64,000 nucleotides of DNA from Mycolicibacterium monacense (GCF_010731575.1 NZ_AP022617.1:4526001-4590000); one strand, 5' to 3'; counted from the stretch's first letter, positions 7,656 through 16,780 are shown. Program-made: numbers and translations. Notes: a model not told the origin generated them from the letters alone.

Positions 7656-8461
7656 ACGAGCGCAACGGACGGGTCGCCGGTAAGCGGGTCGTCGTCACCG
7701 GGGCCGCACGAGGGATGGGGCGCAGCCACGCCGTCCGGTTGGCCGAAGAGGGCGCCGATCTGATCCTCGTCGACATCTGCCGGTCACTGCCTGAACTCGA
7801 ATACCCGCTTGCCACTGCGGAAGAACTCGACGAGACCGGACGACTGGCCGAGACGCACGGTGCCCGCGTGGTCACCCACGTCGTCGACGTGCGGGACGGC
7901 GCGGCGCTGGCGGCTGCGGTGGACGACGGGGTGGCGCAGCTGGGCGGTCTCGACGCCGCGGTCGCCAACGCCGGTGTGCTCACCGTCGGTACATGGGACA
8001 CCACCACCTCCGAACAGTGGCGCGCGGTGGTCGACGTCAACCTGATCGGTACGTGGAACACCTGCGCCGCGGCGATTCCACACCTCCTCGAGCACGGCGG
8101 CAGCCTCGTCAACATCAGCTCGGCCGCAGGCGTGAAGGGCACGCCGCTGCACACGCCGTACACGGCCTCGAAACACGGTGTCGTCGGCATGACGCGCGCG
8201 CTGGCCAATGAGCTTGCCGCCAAAAGCATCCGGGTCAACACCGTGCATCCGACCGGCGTCGAGACCGGGATGCGACCGGATTCATTGCGCGGCGTGCTGG
8301 AATCCCGGCCGGATCTGGTCCCGCTGTTCCTCAACGCGCTGCCGGTCGTCATGGCCGACGCGGTCGACATCAGCAATGCGGTGCTGTTCCTCATATCCGA
8401 CGAGTCCCGGTACGTCACGGGTCTGGAGTTCAAGGTGGACGCCGGTGTCACACTCCGCTGA
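7652..8461 (+). CDS. Mycofactocin-coupled SDR family oxidoreductase, second copy
   Basis: A 269-residue SDR starting at a GTG that overlaps the previous stop (GTGA). Rossmann motif TGAARGMGRSHAVRLA (from residue 16), GADLILVDIC, and catalytic Y170/K174 in YTASK with S156/S157. It is clearly a paralogue of the upstream SDR, so the pair may act on successive alcohols or on two stereoisomers. It is translationally coupled on both sides: the next gene starts 17 nt before its stop. Confidence 0.9.
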   Translation: MNERNGRVAGKRVVVTGAARGMGRSHAVRLAEEGADLILVDICRSLPELEYPLATAEELDETGRLAETHGARVVTHVVDVRDGAALAAAVDDGVAQLGGLDAAVANAGVLTVGTWDTTTSEQWRAVVDVNLIGTWNTCAAAIPHLLEHGGSLVNISSAAGVKGTPLHTPYTASKHGVVGMTRALANELAAKSIRVNTVHPTGVETGMRPDSLRGVLESRPDLVPLFLNALPVVMADAVDISNAVLFLISDESRYVTGLEFKVDAGVTLR

Positions 8462-9254
8462 GACGAACGCCGATGCCTACGAACGGGTGCGGCACGCATA
8501 CACCGATGTGATGGGTGTCGCGGCGCCCGAACCGCATTCCTCCGCCATGGCGCGGTTGTACGATTTCGTCTTCGCCGAGGTGTGGCAGCGCCCGGTGCTG
8601 AGCCGTCGCGACCGGCGCTTCATCACGCTGGCCTGCGTGGCCGCCGCCGACGCCGAGACGCCGCTTCGCGACCATGTCTACGCCGCCCTCAGCAGCGGGG
8701 ACGTGACGATCGCCGAAATGCAGGAAATGGTATTGCATTTCGCTGTATACGCCGGATGGCCGAAGGCCTCCCGGTTCAACATGATCGTCGACGAACTCTG
8801 GGAACGCATCCACGCTGAGCGCGGCCACCAGCTGCCGTCGCCCGAACCTCTGCTGCCGCTGACCACGCCCAGCGATCCCGAGGACCGGCTCGCCGTCGGT
8901 GAGCAGGCCTTCAAGGACGTCAACTGTCTGGCGTTCGCGCCGACACGCGACAACCCTTTCTCCGGGGCGGGCATCCTGAACTTCGTTTTCGGCGAGGTGT
9001 GGCTGCGGCCCGGCCTGGGGATGAGGGAACGCCGGTTGATCACCGTCACCTGCGTGGGGTTCCAGGATGCGCCGTACCCGATCGTGAGCCACGTGTATGC
9101 CGCGCTCAAGAGCCGCGATCTGTCCTTCGACGAGATGGATGAACTGGCACTGCATTTCGCGGCGCACTACGGCTGGCCCAAGGCGGCCCACCTGGCCGAG
9201 GCCATTCGTGAACAGAAGCAGCGGGTCACCGCCGAGTGGGCCGACACCGGTTAG
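8445..9254 (+). CDS. Tandem carboxymuconolactone-decarboxylase-like protein
   Basis: A 269-residue protein made of two CMD-like halves. Each contains the F-V-F-x-E-V-W-x-R-P-x-L core (about residues 41-52 and again in the second half), a HVYAAL helix and an LHFAxxxGWPKA motif. CMD and AhpD-like proteins are decarboxylases, lactone-processing enzymes or disulfide peroxidases; no CxxC is present here, which argues against a peroxidase role. GTG 8445 is chosen because it fits the start of the first repeat, which overlaps the preceding SDR. The likely role is a ring- or lactone-processing step after alcohol oxidation. Confidence 0.8.
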   Translation: MSHSAETNADAYERVRHAYTDVMGVAAPEPHSSAMARLYDFVFAEVWQRPVLSRRDRRFITLACVAAADAETPLRDHVYAALSSGDVTIAEMQEMVLHFAVYAGWPKASRFNMIVDELWERIHAERGHQLPSPEPLLPLTTPSDPEDRLAVGEQAFKDVNCLAFAPTRDNPFSGAGILNFVFGEVWLRPGLGMRERRLITVTCVGFQDAPYPIVSHVYAALKSRDLSFDEMDELALHFAAHYGWPKAAHLAEAIREQKQRVTAEWADTG

Positions 9255-10528
9255 GCCGGCGTGAACTCGATGTGCAGGCTGGTGAGCCCGCGCAGCAGGA
9301 AGGTCGGCTCGTACACATAGTTGCGGCGCCGGGCCGGGCCGTGCACGCTCTCGTCGATGCCGATGTCGCGCAGCCGATCCAACAGACGGCGCACGGTGAC
9401 AACGCCCTCCACGCGTGCCAGCGGTGCGCCCGCACACGTGTGGATACCCCGGCCGAAGGCGAGGTGCTCCCGGACGTTCTTGCGGTCCGGACGGAACTCA
9501 TGGGGGTCGTCGAACTTCAGGGGATCCCGGTTGGCGGCGCCGAGGCAGAGCATCACGATGGTGCCTGCCGGCAGGTGCACATCCCCGAGCGTGGTGGTCT
9601 TGCGGACCAGCCGGAAGTCGACCTTGGTCGGCGCGTGCATCCGTAGCGCCTCCTCGATGAACGTCGGTATCCGACGGGGATCCTCGCGCAGGAGGTCCTG
9701 GTATTCCGGGCGGTCGCCCAGTGTCTGGACGGCGGCGCTGAGCAGTTTGGTGACGGTCTCCTGACCCGCGGCGAACAGGAACGTCGCCGGTTTCACGACC
9801 TCCATCAGTTCGGGGGTGGAACCGTCCGGGTAGGTCGCGGTCGCCATCCCCGACAGCACGTCGTCCCGCGGCTCACGGCGCCGATCGGCCAGATACCCGG
9901 CGAACTTGTCGTCGAGATACTGCAGGGGGTCCAATCCCACGGATTCGCCGTCGAGCGCACCCACCCGGGTGCCCTGGCGCGTCTCCGCGCCCAGGGCGGC
10001 GAGGAACTCGGGGCGGTCGTCCTCGGGTACGCCGAGCAGGTCGATGATCGCCGACGTCGCGAAGGGTTTGGCGTACTCCGAGAGGAACTCGCATCGGCCG
10101 TTACCGATGATCTGGTCGATCTGCTGATCGACCAGCTGCCACATGAAGTCCTCGTTCTCCTTGAGCCGCCGCGGCGTGAGGAGCCTGCTGAGCAGCGACC
10201 GCGCCCGCTCGTGGGCGGGCGGATCCATCACCACCATGTGCTCGTGGATCGGGAAGAGGTGCCGGTGCGCCTCGATCTGCTCGGTGATGTCGTCGCCCTG
10301 CGGTTCGAACGGCAGGGGCGGGAAGGGTCCGCCGATCGCATTGACCGCCGAGAAGTGGTCGTGGTCCCGGAACGCCGCGAGCACCTCCTGATATCCGGTC
10401 ACCGCCACCACTCCGTGGTGGGGTTCCCGCACGACCGGGCCCTGCTCGCGGAGGGCATCCCAGTACCCGTAGGGATTCTGGCTGATGTCCGGGTCGGAGA
10501 AGAAGTCGACTGAGGCGAGATCGGTCAT
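9251..10528 (-). CDS. Cytochrome P450 monooxygenase
   Basis: A 425-residue soluble bacterial P450. The heme loop FGRGIHTCAGAPLA carries the axial ligand C365. The I-helix oxygen-binding motif is AGQET (254-258; the more usual form is AG-x-D/E-T), and the ExxR pair is E293/R296. It would hydroxylate a hydrophobic substrate using a ferredoxin, and none is encoded next to it. Its stop overlaps the CMD stop in a shared TTAG. The promoter contains an 18-bp palindrome shared with the divergent TetR gene, so repression by that TetR is likely. Confidence 0.9.
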   Translation of the reverse strand: MTDLASVDFFSDPDISQNPYGYWDALREQGPVVREPHHGVVAVTGYQEVLAAFRDHDHFSAVNAIGGPFPPLPFEPQGDDITEQIEAHRHLFPIHEHMVVMDPPAHERARSLLSRLLTPRRLKENEDFMWQLVDQQIDQIIGNGRCEFLSEYAKPFATSAIIDLLGVPEDDRPEFLAALGAETRQGTRVGALDGESVGLDPLQYLDDKFAGYLADRRREPRDDVLSGMATATYPDGSTPELMEVVKPATFLFAAGQETVTKLLSAAVQTLGDRPEYQDLLREDPRRIPTFIEEALRMHAPTKVDFRLVRKTTTLGDVHLPAGTIVMLCLGAANRDPLKFDDPHEFRPDRKNVREHLAFGRGIHTCAGAPLARVEGVVTVRRLLDRLRDIGIDESVHGPARRRNYVYEPTFLLRGLTSLHIEFTPA

Positions 10529-10551
10529 GGAGCTCGGTTCCTTCGCTGCAT

Positions 10552-10569
10552 CCTGATCGATCGATCAGG
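10552..10569. promoter_or_regulatory. Palindromic operator between P450 and TetR genes
   Basis: CCTGATCGATCGATCAGG, a perfect 18-bp palindrome, 23 bp upstream of the P450 start (10528) and 71 bp upstream of the TetR start (10641). The same 16-bp core appears again at 11255-11270, bracketing the TetR gene. Confidence 0.8.
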
Positions 10570-10640
10570 CTGATAGAATGCGCCATGCCTATCACGCCGT
10601 CTCGCGGGGGGTCAAGCGATCCACGAGTCGAGGTCCACTG

Positions 10641-11228
10641 ATGTCGGCTCCCCGGAAACCCAAGGCGGACATCTCGGCCCGGCAGCGGCTCATCGAGGCG
10701 ACGGCGAAGATCATGCGTGAAGAGGGTTACGCCGCTGCGACGTCGCGCCGGGTGGCCGCCGAGGCGGGCGTCAAACAGGCGCTGGTCTACTACTACTTCC
10801 CCACCATGGACGACCTCTACGTGGAAGTCCTGCGGGCCGGCGCGGAAGCCTCACTGGAACGCATGCGCGAAGCGCTCACCGCCGACGAACCGCTGCACAC
10901 GCTGTGGACGATGAACAGTGACTTGCGCCTGACGGGGCTCAACACCGAGTTCATGGCACTGGCCAACCACCGCAAGGCGATCCGCGCCGAACTCAAGTCC
11001 TACGCCGAGCGGGTCAGGGACATCGAGACGGCGGCCGTCGCCGTCGCGCTTCGCGCCCGCGGTGTCGACCTGCAGGAGTATCCGCCCACCGCGGTGTCGA
11101 TGCTCATCGCCCAGACCGCCCGGAGCCTGTGCAACGAGAGCGCGGTCGGTGTCACGTTGGGACACGACGAGTTCCGCGCGTTCATGGAGCGCCTGCTGGA
11201 CCGGTTGACGGCAGGCCAGGACGGTTGA
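10641..11228 (+). CDS. TetR-family regulator of the P450/SDR genes
   Basis: A 195-residue TetR protein with the N-terminal helix-turn-helix TSRRVAAEAGVKQALVYYYF (residues about 34-55) and a helical effector domain. ATG 10641 is preferred to the upstream in-frame ATG at 10578, whose extra residues are basic and overlap the promoter. The gene is flanked on both sides by the CTGATCGATCGATCAG palindrome, so one dimer type can control the P450, the regulator itself and the downstream SDR/LLM operon. The inducer is unknown. Confidence 0.85.
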   Translation: MSAPRKPKADISARQRLIEATAKIMREEGYAAATSRRVAAEAGVKQALVYYYFPTMDDLYVEVLRAGAEASLERMREALTADEPLHTLWTMNSDLRLTGLNTEFMALANHRKAIRAELKSYAERVRDIETAAVAVALRARGVDLQEYPPTAVSMLIAQTARSLCNESAVGVTLGHDEFRAFMERLLDRLTAGQDG

Positions 11229-11254
11229 CAAGCCGCGCCCACAGTGTCACGCTC

Positions 11255-11270
11255 CTGATCGATCGATCAG
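11255..11270. promoter_or_regulatory. Second copy of the TetR palindrome, upstream of SDR
   Basis: CTGATCGATCGATCAG, a perfect 16-bp palindrome identical to the core of the 10552-10569 site, 37 bp upstream of the SDR start at 11308. Confidence 0.8.
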
Positions 11271-11307
11271 AATTGATCGGGCGACAAAGCGAGGGAAGGT
11301 AGGCGAT

Positions 11308-12147
11308 ATGGGCGGGCGAGTCGACGGCAAGGTCGCGTTCATCACGGGTGCCGCACGCGGTCAGGGCCGCAGTCATGCGGTGCGGCTCGCCGAGGAGGGC
11401 GCCGACATCATCGCCGTGGATGTGTGCGGTCCGATCAGCAGCCACACCGACATCCCGCCCGCCACACCCGACGACCTCGCCCAGACCGCGGATCTGGTCA
11501 AGGGACTGAACCGCCGGATCGTCACCGCCGAGGTCGACGTCCGCGATTTCGATGCGCTCGACGCGGTCGTCCGCAGCGGCGTCGAGCAACTCGGCCGGCT
11601 CGACATCGTGGTGGCGAACGCCGGGATCGGCAACGGGGGCCAGACCCTGGACAAGACCAGCGAGGACGACTGGCGTGACATGATCGACGTCAACCTGTCC
11701 GGCGTCTGGAAAACGGTCAAAGCCGCTGTGCCGCATCTGCTCTCGGGAGGCCGCGGCGGATCGATCATCCTCACCAGCTCGGTGGGCGGGCTCAAGGCGT
11801 ATCCGCACACCGGCCACTACATCGCGGCCAAGCACGGCGTGATCGGGTTGATGCGGACCTTCGCGGTCGAGTTGGGGCAGCATTCGATCCGGGTCAACGC
11901 GGTGTGCCCCACCAACGTCAACACCCCGCTGTTCATGAACGAGGGGACGAAGAAGCTGTTCCGGCCCGATCTGGAGAACCCCGGGGTCGACGACCTCGCC
12001 GTGGCAGCGCAGTTCATGCACGTGCTGCCCGTGGGCTGGGTCGAGCCGATCGACATCAGCAACGCCGTGTTGTTCCTCGCCTCCGACGAATCCCGTTACG
12101 TCACCGGGCTACCCGTCACCGTCGACGCCGGTAGCATGCTCAAGTAG
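11308..12147 (+). CDS. Mycofactocin-coupled SDR family oxidoreductase, third copy
   Basis: A 279-residue SDR with the mycofactocin-type Rossmann signature TGAARGQGRSHAVRLA (from residue 13), GADIIAVDVC, and catalytic Y171/K175 in YIAAK. ATG 11308 has a strong purine-rich RBS (GAGGGAAGGTAGG). It is probably the alcohol dehydrogenase acting after the P450 hydroxylation controlled by the same TetR palindrome. It is followed after 28 bp by an F420-type oxidoreductase in the same direction. Confidence 0.9.
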   Translation: MGGRVDGKVAFITGAARGQGRSHAVRLAEEGADIIAVDVCGPISSHTDIPPATPDDLAQTADLVKGLNRRIVTAEVDVRDFDALDAVVRSGVEQLGRLDIVVANAGIGNGGQTLDKTSEDDWRDMIDVNLSGVWKTVKAAVPHLLSGGRGGSIILTSSVGGLKAYPHTGHYIAAKHGVIGLMRTFAVELGQHSIRVNAVCPTNVNTPLFMNEGTKKLFRPDLENPGVDDLAVAAQFMHVLPVGWVEPIDISNAVLFLASDESRYVTGLPVTVDAGSMLK

Positions 12148-12175
12148 CGCGTGCCGCCGGACACAGGAGTCCCGT

Positions 12176-13096
12176 GTGAAACTCGTCTTCAACCTGCCCC
12201 ACATGCTGCGGCTCAAGGCGATGACGCAGCCGTGGGAGGCCGCGGTCACCGGGGCCGATCAGACCCGGATGGCCAAGTGCGCCGACGCGTGGGGCTACGA
12301 CATGATCGCCGTTCCCGAACATTTCGTGATCCCCAACGACCACGTCGAACTGTCCGGTCCGCACTATCTGCAATCCACGGTGGCGCAGGCCTACCTCGCC
12401 GGTGCGACCGAACGCATCCGGCTCAACTCCTGCATCACGGTGCTGCCGCTGCAGCATCCGATCGTCCTCGCCAAGGCGCTGGCGACCGCGGACTGGATGA
12501 GCGGCGGCAGGATGATGGTGACGTTCGGGGTGGGTTGGCTGGAAAAGGAATTCGAGCTACTCGGGGTGCCATTTCACGAACGCGGCCGGATGGCGGACGA
12601 ATACCTGGCCGCGATCGTCGAACTGTGGACGAGTGACTCGCCGAGCTTCCAGGGTAGATACGTGTCGTTCGACGACGTCGCCTTCGAGCCCAAGCCGGTG
12701 CAGAAACCGCATCTGCCGGTCTGGATCGGCGGTGACGCCGACGCGGCGCTGCGCCGGGCGGCGAAGTTCGCATCGGGTTGGTGGTCGTTTCTCACCCCGC
12801 CCGAGAAGATCGCCGAACGTCTCGAGTTCATCAAATCCCAACCCGGGTACGACGGTCGGACCTTCGACGTCGTCCACGGACTGGGCACCACCCGCGTCGG
12901 TGAAGGGCACGTCGCCCGTGACGACCCCCACGGCCGCCCGGGGATGAACGCGGCCGAGATCGTGGACCGCCTCTGCTGGCTCGGCGAACAGGGCGTGACC
13001 GTCAGCGCCGTCCCGTTACCTCCGGTCAGCGGCGTCGACGAATACCTCGACTACGCCCAGTGGGTGGTCGAGGAGATCAAACCCCAAGTGCCCTAG
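12176..13096 (+). CDS. LLM-class F420-dependent oxidoreductase
   Basis: A 306-residue luciferase-like TIM barrel. Diagnostic features are the N-terminal strand MKLVFNLPHM, WGYDMIAVPEH, the SCITVLPLQHPIVLAK strand-helix, GRMMVTFGVGW and the PVWIGGDADAALRRAA cofactor-site motif. In mycobacteria this group uses deazaflavin F420 for two-electron redox of ketones, alcohols or unsaturated bonds. GTG 12176 is preceded by CAGGAG. It is probably cotranscribed with the mycofactocin-type SDR. The substrate is unknown. Confidence 0.85.
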   Translation: MKLVFNLPHMLRLKAMTQPWEAAVTGADQTRMAKCADAWGYDMIAVPEHFVIPNDHVELSGPHYLQSTVAQAYLAGATERIRLNSCITVLPLQHPIVLAKALATADWMSGGRMMVTFGVGWLEKEFELLGVPFHERGRMADEYLAAIVELWTSDSPSFQGRYVSFDDVAFEPKPVQKPHLPVWIGGDADAALRRAAKFASGWWSFLTPPEKIAERLEFIKSQPGYDGRTFDVVHGLGTTRVGEGHVARDDPHGRPGMNAAEIVDRLCWLGEQGVTVSAVPLPPVSGVDEYLDYAQWVVEEIKPQVP

Positions 13097-13156
13097 CGGG
13101 TGTCACAGCGCGAGCGAGAACCCGCCGCCCCTCGAGCGTGATCTCGGCCGTCAACG

Positions 13157-14053
13157 TCAATCTGCTTCTGGGGCGTGCGCCCGCGTCACCATCACCGGAA
13201 CCTGGCTGTGGTGCAGCAGGTTCATGCTGGTGGATCCTAATACCAGCCCGGCCAACGCGTTTCGCCCCCGGCTGCCCACCACCACCAGTTGCGCGCCGGT
13301 GGCGTGGCTCAGCAGCGCCCGGGCCGGGGACATCGTCTCCACCACGCACTCCGCGTCGACATCGGGATAGCGCTGACGCCAGCCGTCGACGAGTTCGGTC
13401 AACGCCGCCCACTCGGCGGCTTCCAGCGCTTCCCAGTCGATCAGGAACGGAATGGTGACGTCACCGGCCGGCGCGCGGGTCGTCCAGGACCGCACGACGA
13501 TGAGCTTGACCTTCATCGCATCTGCGAAGTCGAATGCTGTCGCGAGCACCCCGGCGCCGGCGGCGGTGTTGTCGACGCCGACGACGATCGGCTTGTCGGA
13601 CACGGTGACATCGTCACCGCGGAAGGCGACGGCGGGGCAGTCGGCGTGGGTCGCCACCCGCAGGGTCGTCGAGCCCAGGATCAGTGCGGCCGCGCCGGTG
13701 ACGTCCTGACCGCCGAGCACGATCAGGCGGGCCGTGGCGCTGGCTTCGATGAGCGCCTCGTCCACCGGTGTCTCGCTGGCCTCGGTGGTCACCGAGAGGT
13801 CGGGCCGGTCCTCGTGGACGGCGTCCGCCGCCGCACGCAGGAAGATCAGCGCGGAGTCGCGCTGGTAGGACATGATCGCCGCCTGGATGGCCGCGGCCGT
13901 CTCGGTCAGGTTGCGGCCGAGGCTGGGCATGCCGTGCAGGATGTGCAGCGGCGCGCCGCAGGTGGCGGCCACCGCACCGGCCCACCGCGCGGCCTGCAGG
14001 GCGCTGTCGCTGCCGTCGATGCCGACGACCACGGCGGAGGTGTTCTCAGGCAT
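13157..14053 (-). CDS. Universal stress protein with tandem Usp domains
   Basis: A 298-residue protein with two Usp domains: 1-148 (starting VVVGIDGSDSA) and 155-298 (PIVVGVDNTAAG). Both keep the glycine-rich ATP loop, first GGQDVTGAAALILGSTTLR and then GSRGRNALAGLVLGSTSM, so it likely binds ATP. Such proteins are typically induced in hypoxia or stasis, but I see no convincing DosR box upstream. ATG 14053 has AAAGGA 6 nt upstream. It is preceded on the same strand by a small hypothetical gene whose stop overlaps the start region. Confidence 0.9.
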   Translation of the reverse strand: MPENTSAVVVGIDGSDSALQAARWAGAVAATCGAPLHILHGMPSLGRNLTETAAAIQAAIMSYQRDSALIFLRAAADAVHEDRPDLSVTTEASETPVDEALIEASATARLIVLGGQDVTGAAALILGSTTLRVATHADCPAVAFRGDDVTVSDKPIVVGVDNTAAGAGVLATAFDFADAMKVKLIVVRSWTTRAPAGDVTIPFLIDWEALEAAEWAALTELVDGWRQRYPDVDAECVVETMSPARALLSHATGAQLVVVGSRGRNALAGLVLGSTSMNLLHHSQVPVMVTRAHAPEAD

Positions 14054-14423
14054 GTTCGGTCCTTTCACCGTTACCCGGATGCGGGTGATCCCCACGATGC
14101 TCCCTCACCGGCGCCTCGGGCGGTAGCGGCCCTCCCGGCGCGGGCACGTCGGCCTGCCAGCGGGCCCGGCGCTGCTCGTCGGTCTGCTCCCACCACGGCG
14201 GCGTTCCGCGCTCCCCCAGCGCCACCTTGGCCGCCTGCACACCGGCCCGGGCCGCCCGCTCCTGGTCGGTGCCCTTGGTGCGGCGGACCTCCCTTCGCCA
14301 GGACATCAGGATGCGGGTCAACTCCGCCCTGCGGTCGGCGGGGATCGACGGGTCGGTGGCGCGCCACTTACGTCCGTTGACCACGACGTGGTGGCCGTCC
14401 TCGGTGGTGGGCGGTTCCGCCAT
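14046..14423 (-). CDS. Small charged hypothetical protein
   Basis: A 125-residue hydrophilic protein starting MAEPPTTEDGHHVVVNGRKWRA. A short strand followed by RATDPSIPADRRAELTRILMSWRREV suggests a helical DNA- or protein-binding scaffold, but no known motif is present. It is rich in Arg, Glu and Pro, with a proline-rich tail. It overlaps the universal stress protein start by 8 nt, so the two genes are translationally linked and may share a stress role. The function is unknown. Confidence 0.65.
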   Translation of the reverse strand: MAEPPTTEDGHHVVVNGRKWRATDPSIPADRRAELTRILMSWRREVRRTKGTDQERAARAGVQAAKVALGERGTPPWWEQTDEQRRARWQADVPAPGGPLPPEAPVREHRGDHPHPGNGERTEHA

Positions 14424-14520
14424 CCGGTGAGTCTAGATTCCGGCCGGGGTGGCCCGAGGCGGCCTTCGGACACCGCGTGTGCCACAGTCGTTGCCACAGC
14501 GACATTTGGGAGGGCTCGAC

Positions 14521-15360
14521 ATGGGCACCTATGCCGTCACGGGATCGGCGTCGGGAATGGGCCGTGCGACCGCCGAACGGTTGCGGGCCGACGGTCACCG
14601 CGTGATCGGTGTGGATGTCAAGGAGGCCGACGTGGTCGCCGACCTGTCCACACCGGACGGGCGGGCGCGGGCGGTCTCGCAGGTGGTCAGCGCCGCGGGC
14701 GGTCACCTCGACGGCGCGGTGCTCGCCGCGGGCATCGGGCCGGGCAGTGGCAAGGGCCGACTCCGGCTGATCGCCGAGGTGAACTACCGCGGGGTCGTCG
14801 AACTCCTGGACGGGTGGCGACCGGCGTTGGCGTCCGCGGGCAACGCGAAAGTGGTTGTGGTGTCGAGTAATTCGACCACCACCACCCCGTTGGTGCCCAA
14901 GCGCGCGGTGAAGGCGCTGCTCGCCGGCGACGTCGACAAGGCGGTCCGCGCGGTCCGCCTGTTCGGGCCGGTCGGCTCGGCGCTCATCTACGCGGCCTCC
15001 AAGATCGCGGTCAGCCGCTGGGTGCGGCGCCACGCGATCCGACCGGAGTGGGCAGGTGCGGGGATCCGGCTCAACGCGCTGGCACCCGGTGCGATCATGA
15101 CCCCGCTGCTCGAAGAGCAGTTGGCGTCGAAGCAGCAGGCCAAGGCGGTGCAGCGGTTCCCGGTTCCGGTGGGCGGTTTCGGCGACGCCGGTCAGCTCGC
15201 GGACTGGATCCGGTTCATGCTGTCTGATGCCGCCGACTTCCTCTGCGGGAGCGTCATCTTCGTCGACGGTGGCACCGACGCCCACTTCCGCACCGACGAC
15301 TGGCCGAAACCGGTGCCCGCGCGCCGACTGGTGTCCTACCTGAAGCGGTTCCGCAACTAG
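14521..15360 (+). CDS. SDR family oxidoreductase
   Basis: A 279-residue short-chain dehydrogenase with TGSASGMGRATAERL (from residue 7), a short acidic strand GVDVKEADVVADL that suits NAD(H), the serine-rich catalytic strand VVVVSSNS and a YAASKIAVSRW active-site helix. ATG 14521 follows TTTGGGAGGG. An insertion between the Ser strand and the Tyr helix (KRAVKALLAGDVDKAVRAVRL) resembles the hydroxysteroid-dehydrogenase-like SDRs. It is a single-gene unit, with its stop sharing CTAG with the opposite MFS stop. Confidence 0.85.
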   Translation: MGTYAVTGSASGMGRATAERLRADGHRVIGVDVKEADVVADLSTPDGRARAVSQVVSAAGGHLDGAVLAAGIGPGSGKGRLRLIAEVNYRGVVELLDGWRPALASAGNAKVVVVSSNSTTTTPLVPKRAVKALLAGDVDKAVRAVRLFGPVGSALIYAASKIAVSRWVRRHAIRPEWAGAGIRLNALAPGAIMTPLLEEQLASKQQAKAVQRFPVPVGGFGDAGQLADWIRFMLSDAADFLCGSVIFVDGGTDAHFRTDDWPKPVPARRLVSYLKRFRN

Positions 15361-16682
15361 CGATCGGCCGCCGCCGCTCCGCGGGGTAGCCTCCCCGCGT
15401 CGGTGAGGTCGGCGCCCCGCGTCTCGCTGACGCGCCAGATCGCGACGATGGTCACCACACCGCAACCCGCGGCCAGTACCACCAATGGAGTTCGCGAGAC
15501 CCCTTCTGCCAACAGGCTGCTGGCGATCAACGGTGTGAAGCCGGCGCCCAACAGGGCGGCGAACTGGTAGCCCATCGAGGCGCCGGTGTAGCGCACCCGC
15601 GTACCGAACATCTCGGAGAACAGCGCGCCCAGCGGGGCGTACATCAGCGACTGCAGCACCTGCGCGATCACCATCGCGACGGTGAGCAGCGGAACCGAAC
15701 CCATGTCGACGAGTGCGTAGAACGGCCATGCGTAGCAGACGATGCCGATCGCCCCGGTGACGATCACCGCCCGCCGCCCCACCCGATCCGACAGGGCCGA
15801 GAAGAGCGGAATGGTGATCAGCGCCGTCGTCGACGTGAAGATCAGCGCGGTCATCACGTCCGTGCGGTGGTACCCGATCGCCGTCGCGTAGCTGATCATG
15901 TAGGTGCTGATCAACGCCGTGAGCGCGAACGGCCCGATCCCGACGGCGCAGGCGAGGACCAGGTTCCCGGGGCGGCGCAGCACCTCGACGAGCGGGGGGC
16001 CCTGCGGGCGGTCGTCGGCCCGTTTCGCCTGCTCGAACACCGGGCTTTCCGTGATGGACAACCGCACGTAGATCCCGAGGCCGAGCAGCAGCAGGCTGAC
16101 CAGGAACGGCACCCGCCAACCCCACGACATGAACGACTCGTCCGGCATCAGGGTGATGGCGGTGACGACGGCCACCGACAGCAGCGAGCCGATCGGCGAA
16201 CCCATCTGCATGACACCGTTCCAGGCCCCGCGGCGGTGCGGTTCGGCGTGCTCGGTGACCATCAGGGTGGCTCCGCCCCATTCTCCTCCGATCGCCACCC
16301 CCTGGATCACGCGCAGTGCCACCAGCAGGATCGGTGCCGCGACCCCGATCGCGGCGAACGTGGGCAGCACGCCGACGAGGAAGCTCGCGACGCCCATCAG
16401 GGTCATCGTCAGCACCAGCATCGATTTGCGGCCGATCCGGTCACCGAAGTGTCCGAACAGGATTCCGCCGACCGGCCGGGCGACGTAACCCGCGGCGAGC
16501 GTGCCGAACGCGGCGATGGTGGCCACCGCGGGATCCGATTCGGGGAAGAAGATGATCCCGAACACGAGCGCGCTCATCGTCCCGTAGACGAGAAAGTCGT
16601 AGTACTCGATCGCGGTGCCCAGCAGACTGGAAATCGCGACCCGGCGCAGCAACGCCGGATCAGGAGTTGCCGTCTCGTCCAT
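15357..16682 (-). CDS. MFS transporter, metabolite:H+ symporter (MHS) type
   Basis: A 441-residue membrane protein with 12 predicted helices. Family signatures are LLGTAIEYYDFLVYG in helix 1, FGHFGDRIGRKSMLVLTM in the first cytoplasmic loop, and RVIQGVAIGGEWGGA in helix 4/5. MHS carriers import organic acids, betaines or aromatic acids with protons. ATG 16682 has GGGGAC directly upstream. It is divergent from a TetR gene and next to steroid-ring genes, so uptake of a ring-derived acid is a reasonable guess. Confidence 0.88.
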   Translation of the reverse strand: MDETATPDPALLRRVAISSLLGTAIEYYDFLVYGTMSALVFGIIFFPESDPAVATIAAFGTLAAGYVARPVGGILFGHFGDRIGRKSMLVLTMTLMGVASFLVGVLPTFAAIGVAAPILLVALRVIQGVAIGGEWGGATLMVTEHAEPHRRGAWNGVMQMGSPIGSLLSVAVVTAITLMPDESFMSWGWRVPFLVSLLLLGLGIYVRLSITESPVFEQAKRADDRPQGPPLVEVLRRPGNLVLACAVGIGPFALTALISTYMISYATAIGYHRTDVMTALIFTSTTALITIPLFSALSDRVGRRAVIVTGAIGIVCYAWPFYALVDMGSVPLLTVAMVIAQVLQSLMYAPLGALFSEMFGTRVRYTGASMGYQFAALLGAGFTPLIASSLLAEGVSRTPLVVLAAGCGVVTIVAIWRVSETRGADLTDAGRLPRGAAAADR

Positions 16683-16751
16683 GTCCCCGATCTTCGCGTT
16701 CGCCGGTGCTCCTGTGGGCCGGAATCCCATTCATCGAGAGAACGCTGTGCA

Positions 16752-16764
16752 CGTCCGCCGGACG
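16752..16764. promoter_or_regulatory. Candidate TetR operator
   Basis: CGTCCG-C-CGGACG, a 13-bp palindrome 16 bp before the GTG start of the TetR gene (16781) and 69 bp before the divergent MFS start (16682). The arms are short and GC-rich, so chance is not excluded. Confidence 0.35.
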
Positions 16765-16780
16765 GCTCTAGCCTGCAGCG

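Noticed and set aside
13097..13156. Terminator between the LLM gene and the universal stress gene
   Set aside because: Only short, imperfect complementarity could be found in the 60-bp gap, not enough to call a hairpin.
14368..16281. Very long minus-strand open frame over an SDR and MFS gene
   Set aside because: Its translation is Arg/Gly-rich with no domain, and it covers the well-supported SDR (14521-15360) and part of the MHS transporter. It is a GC-rich shadow frame.
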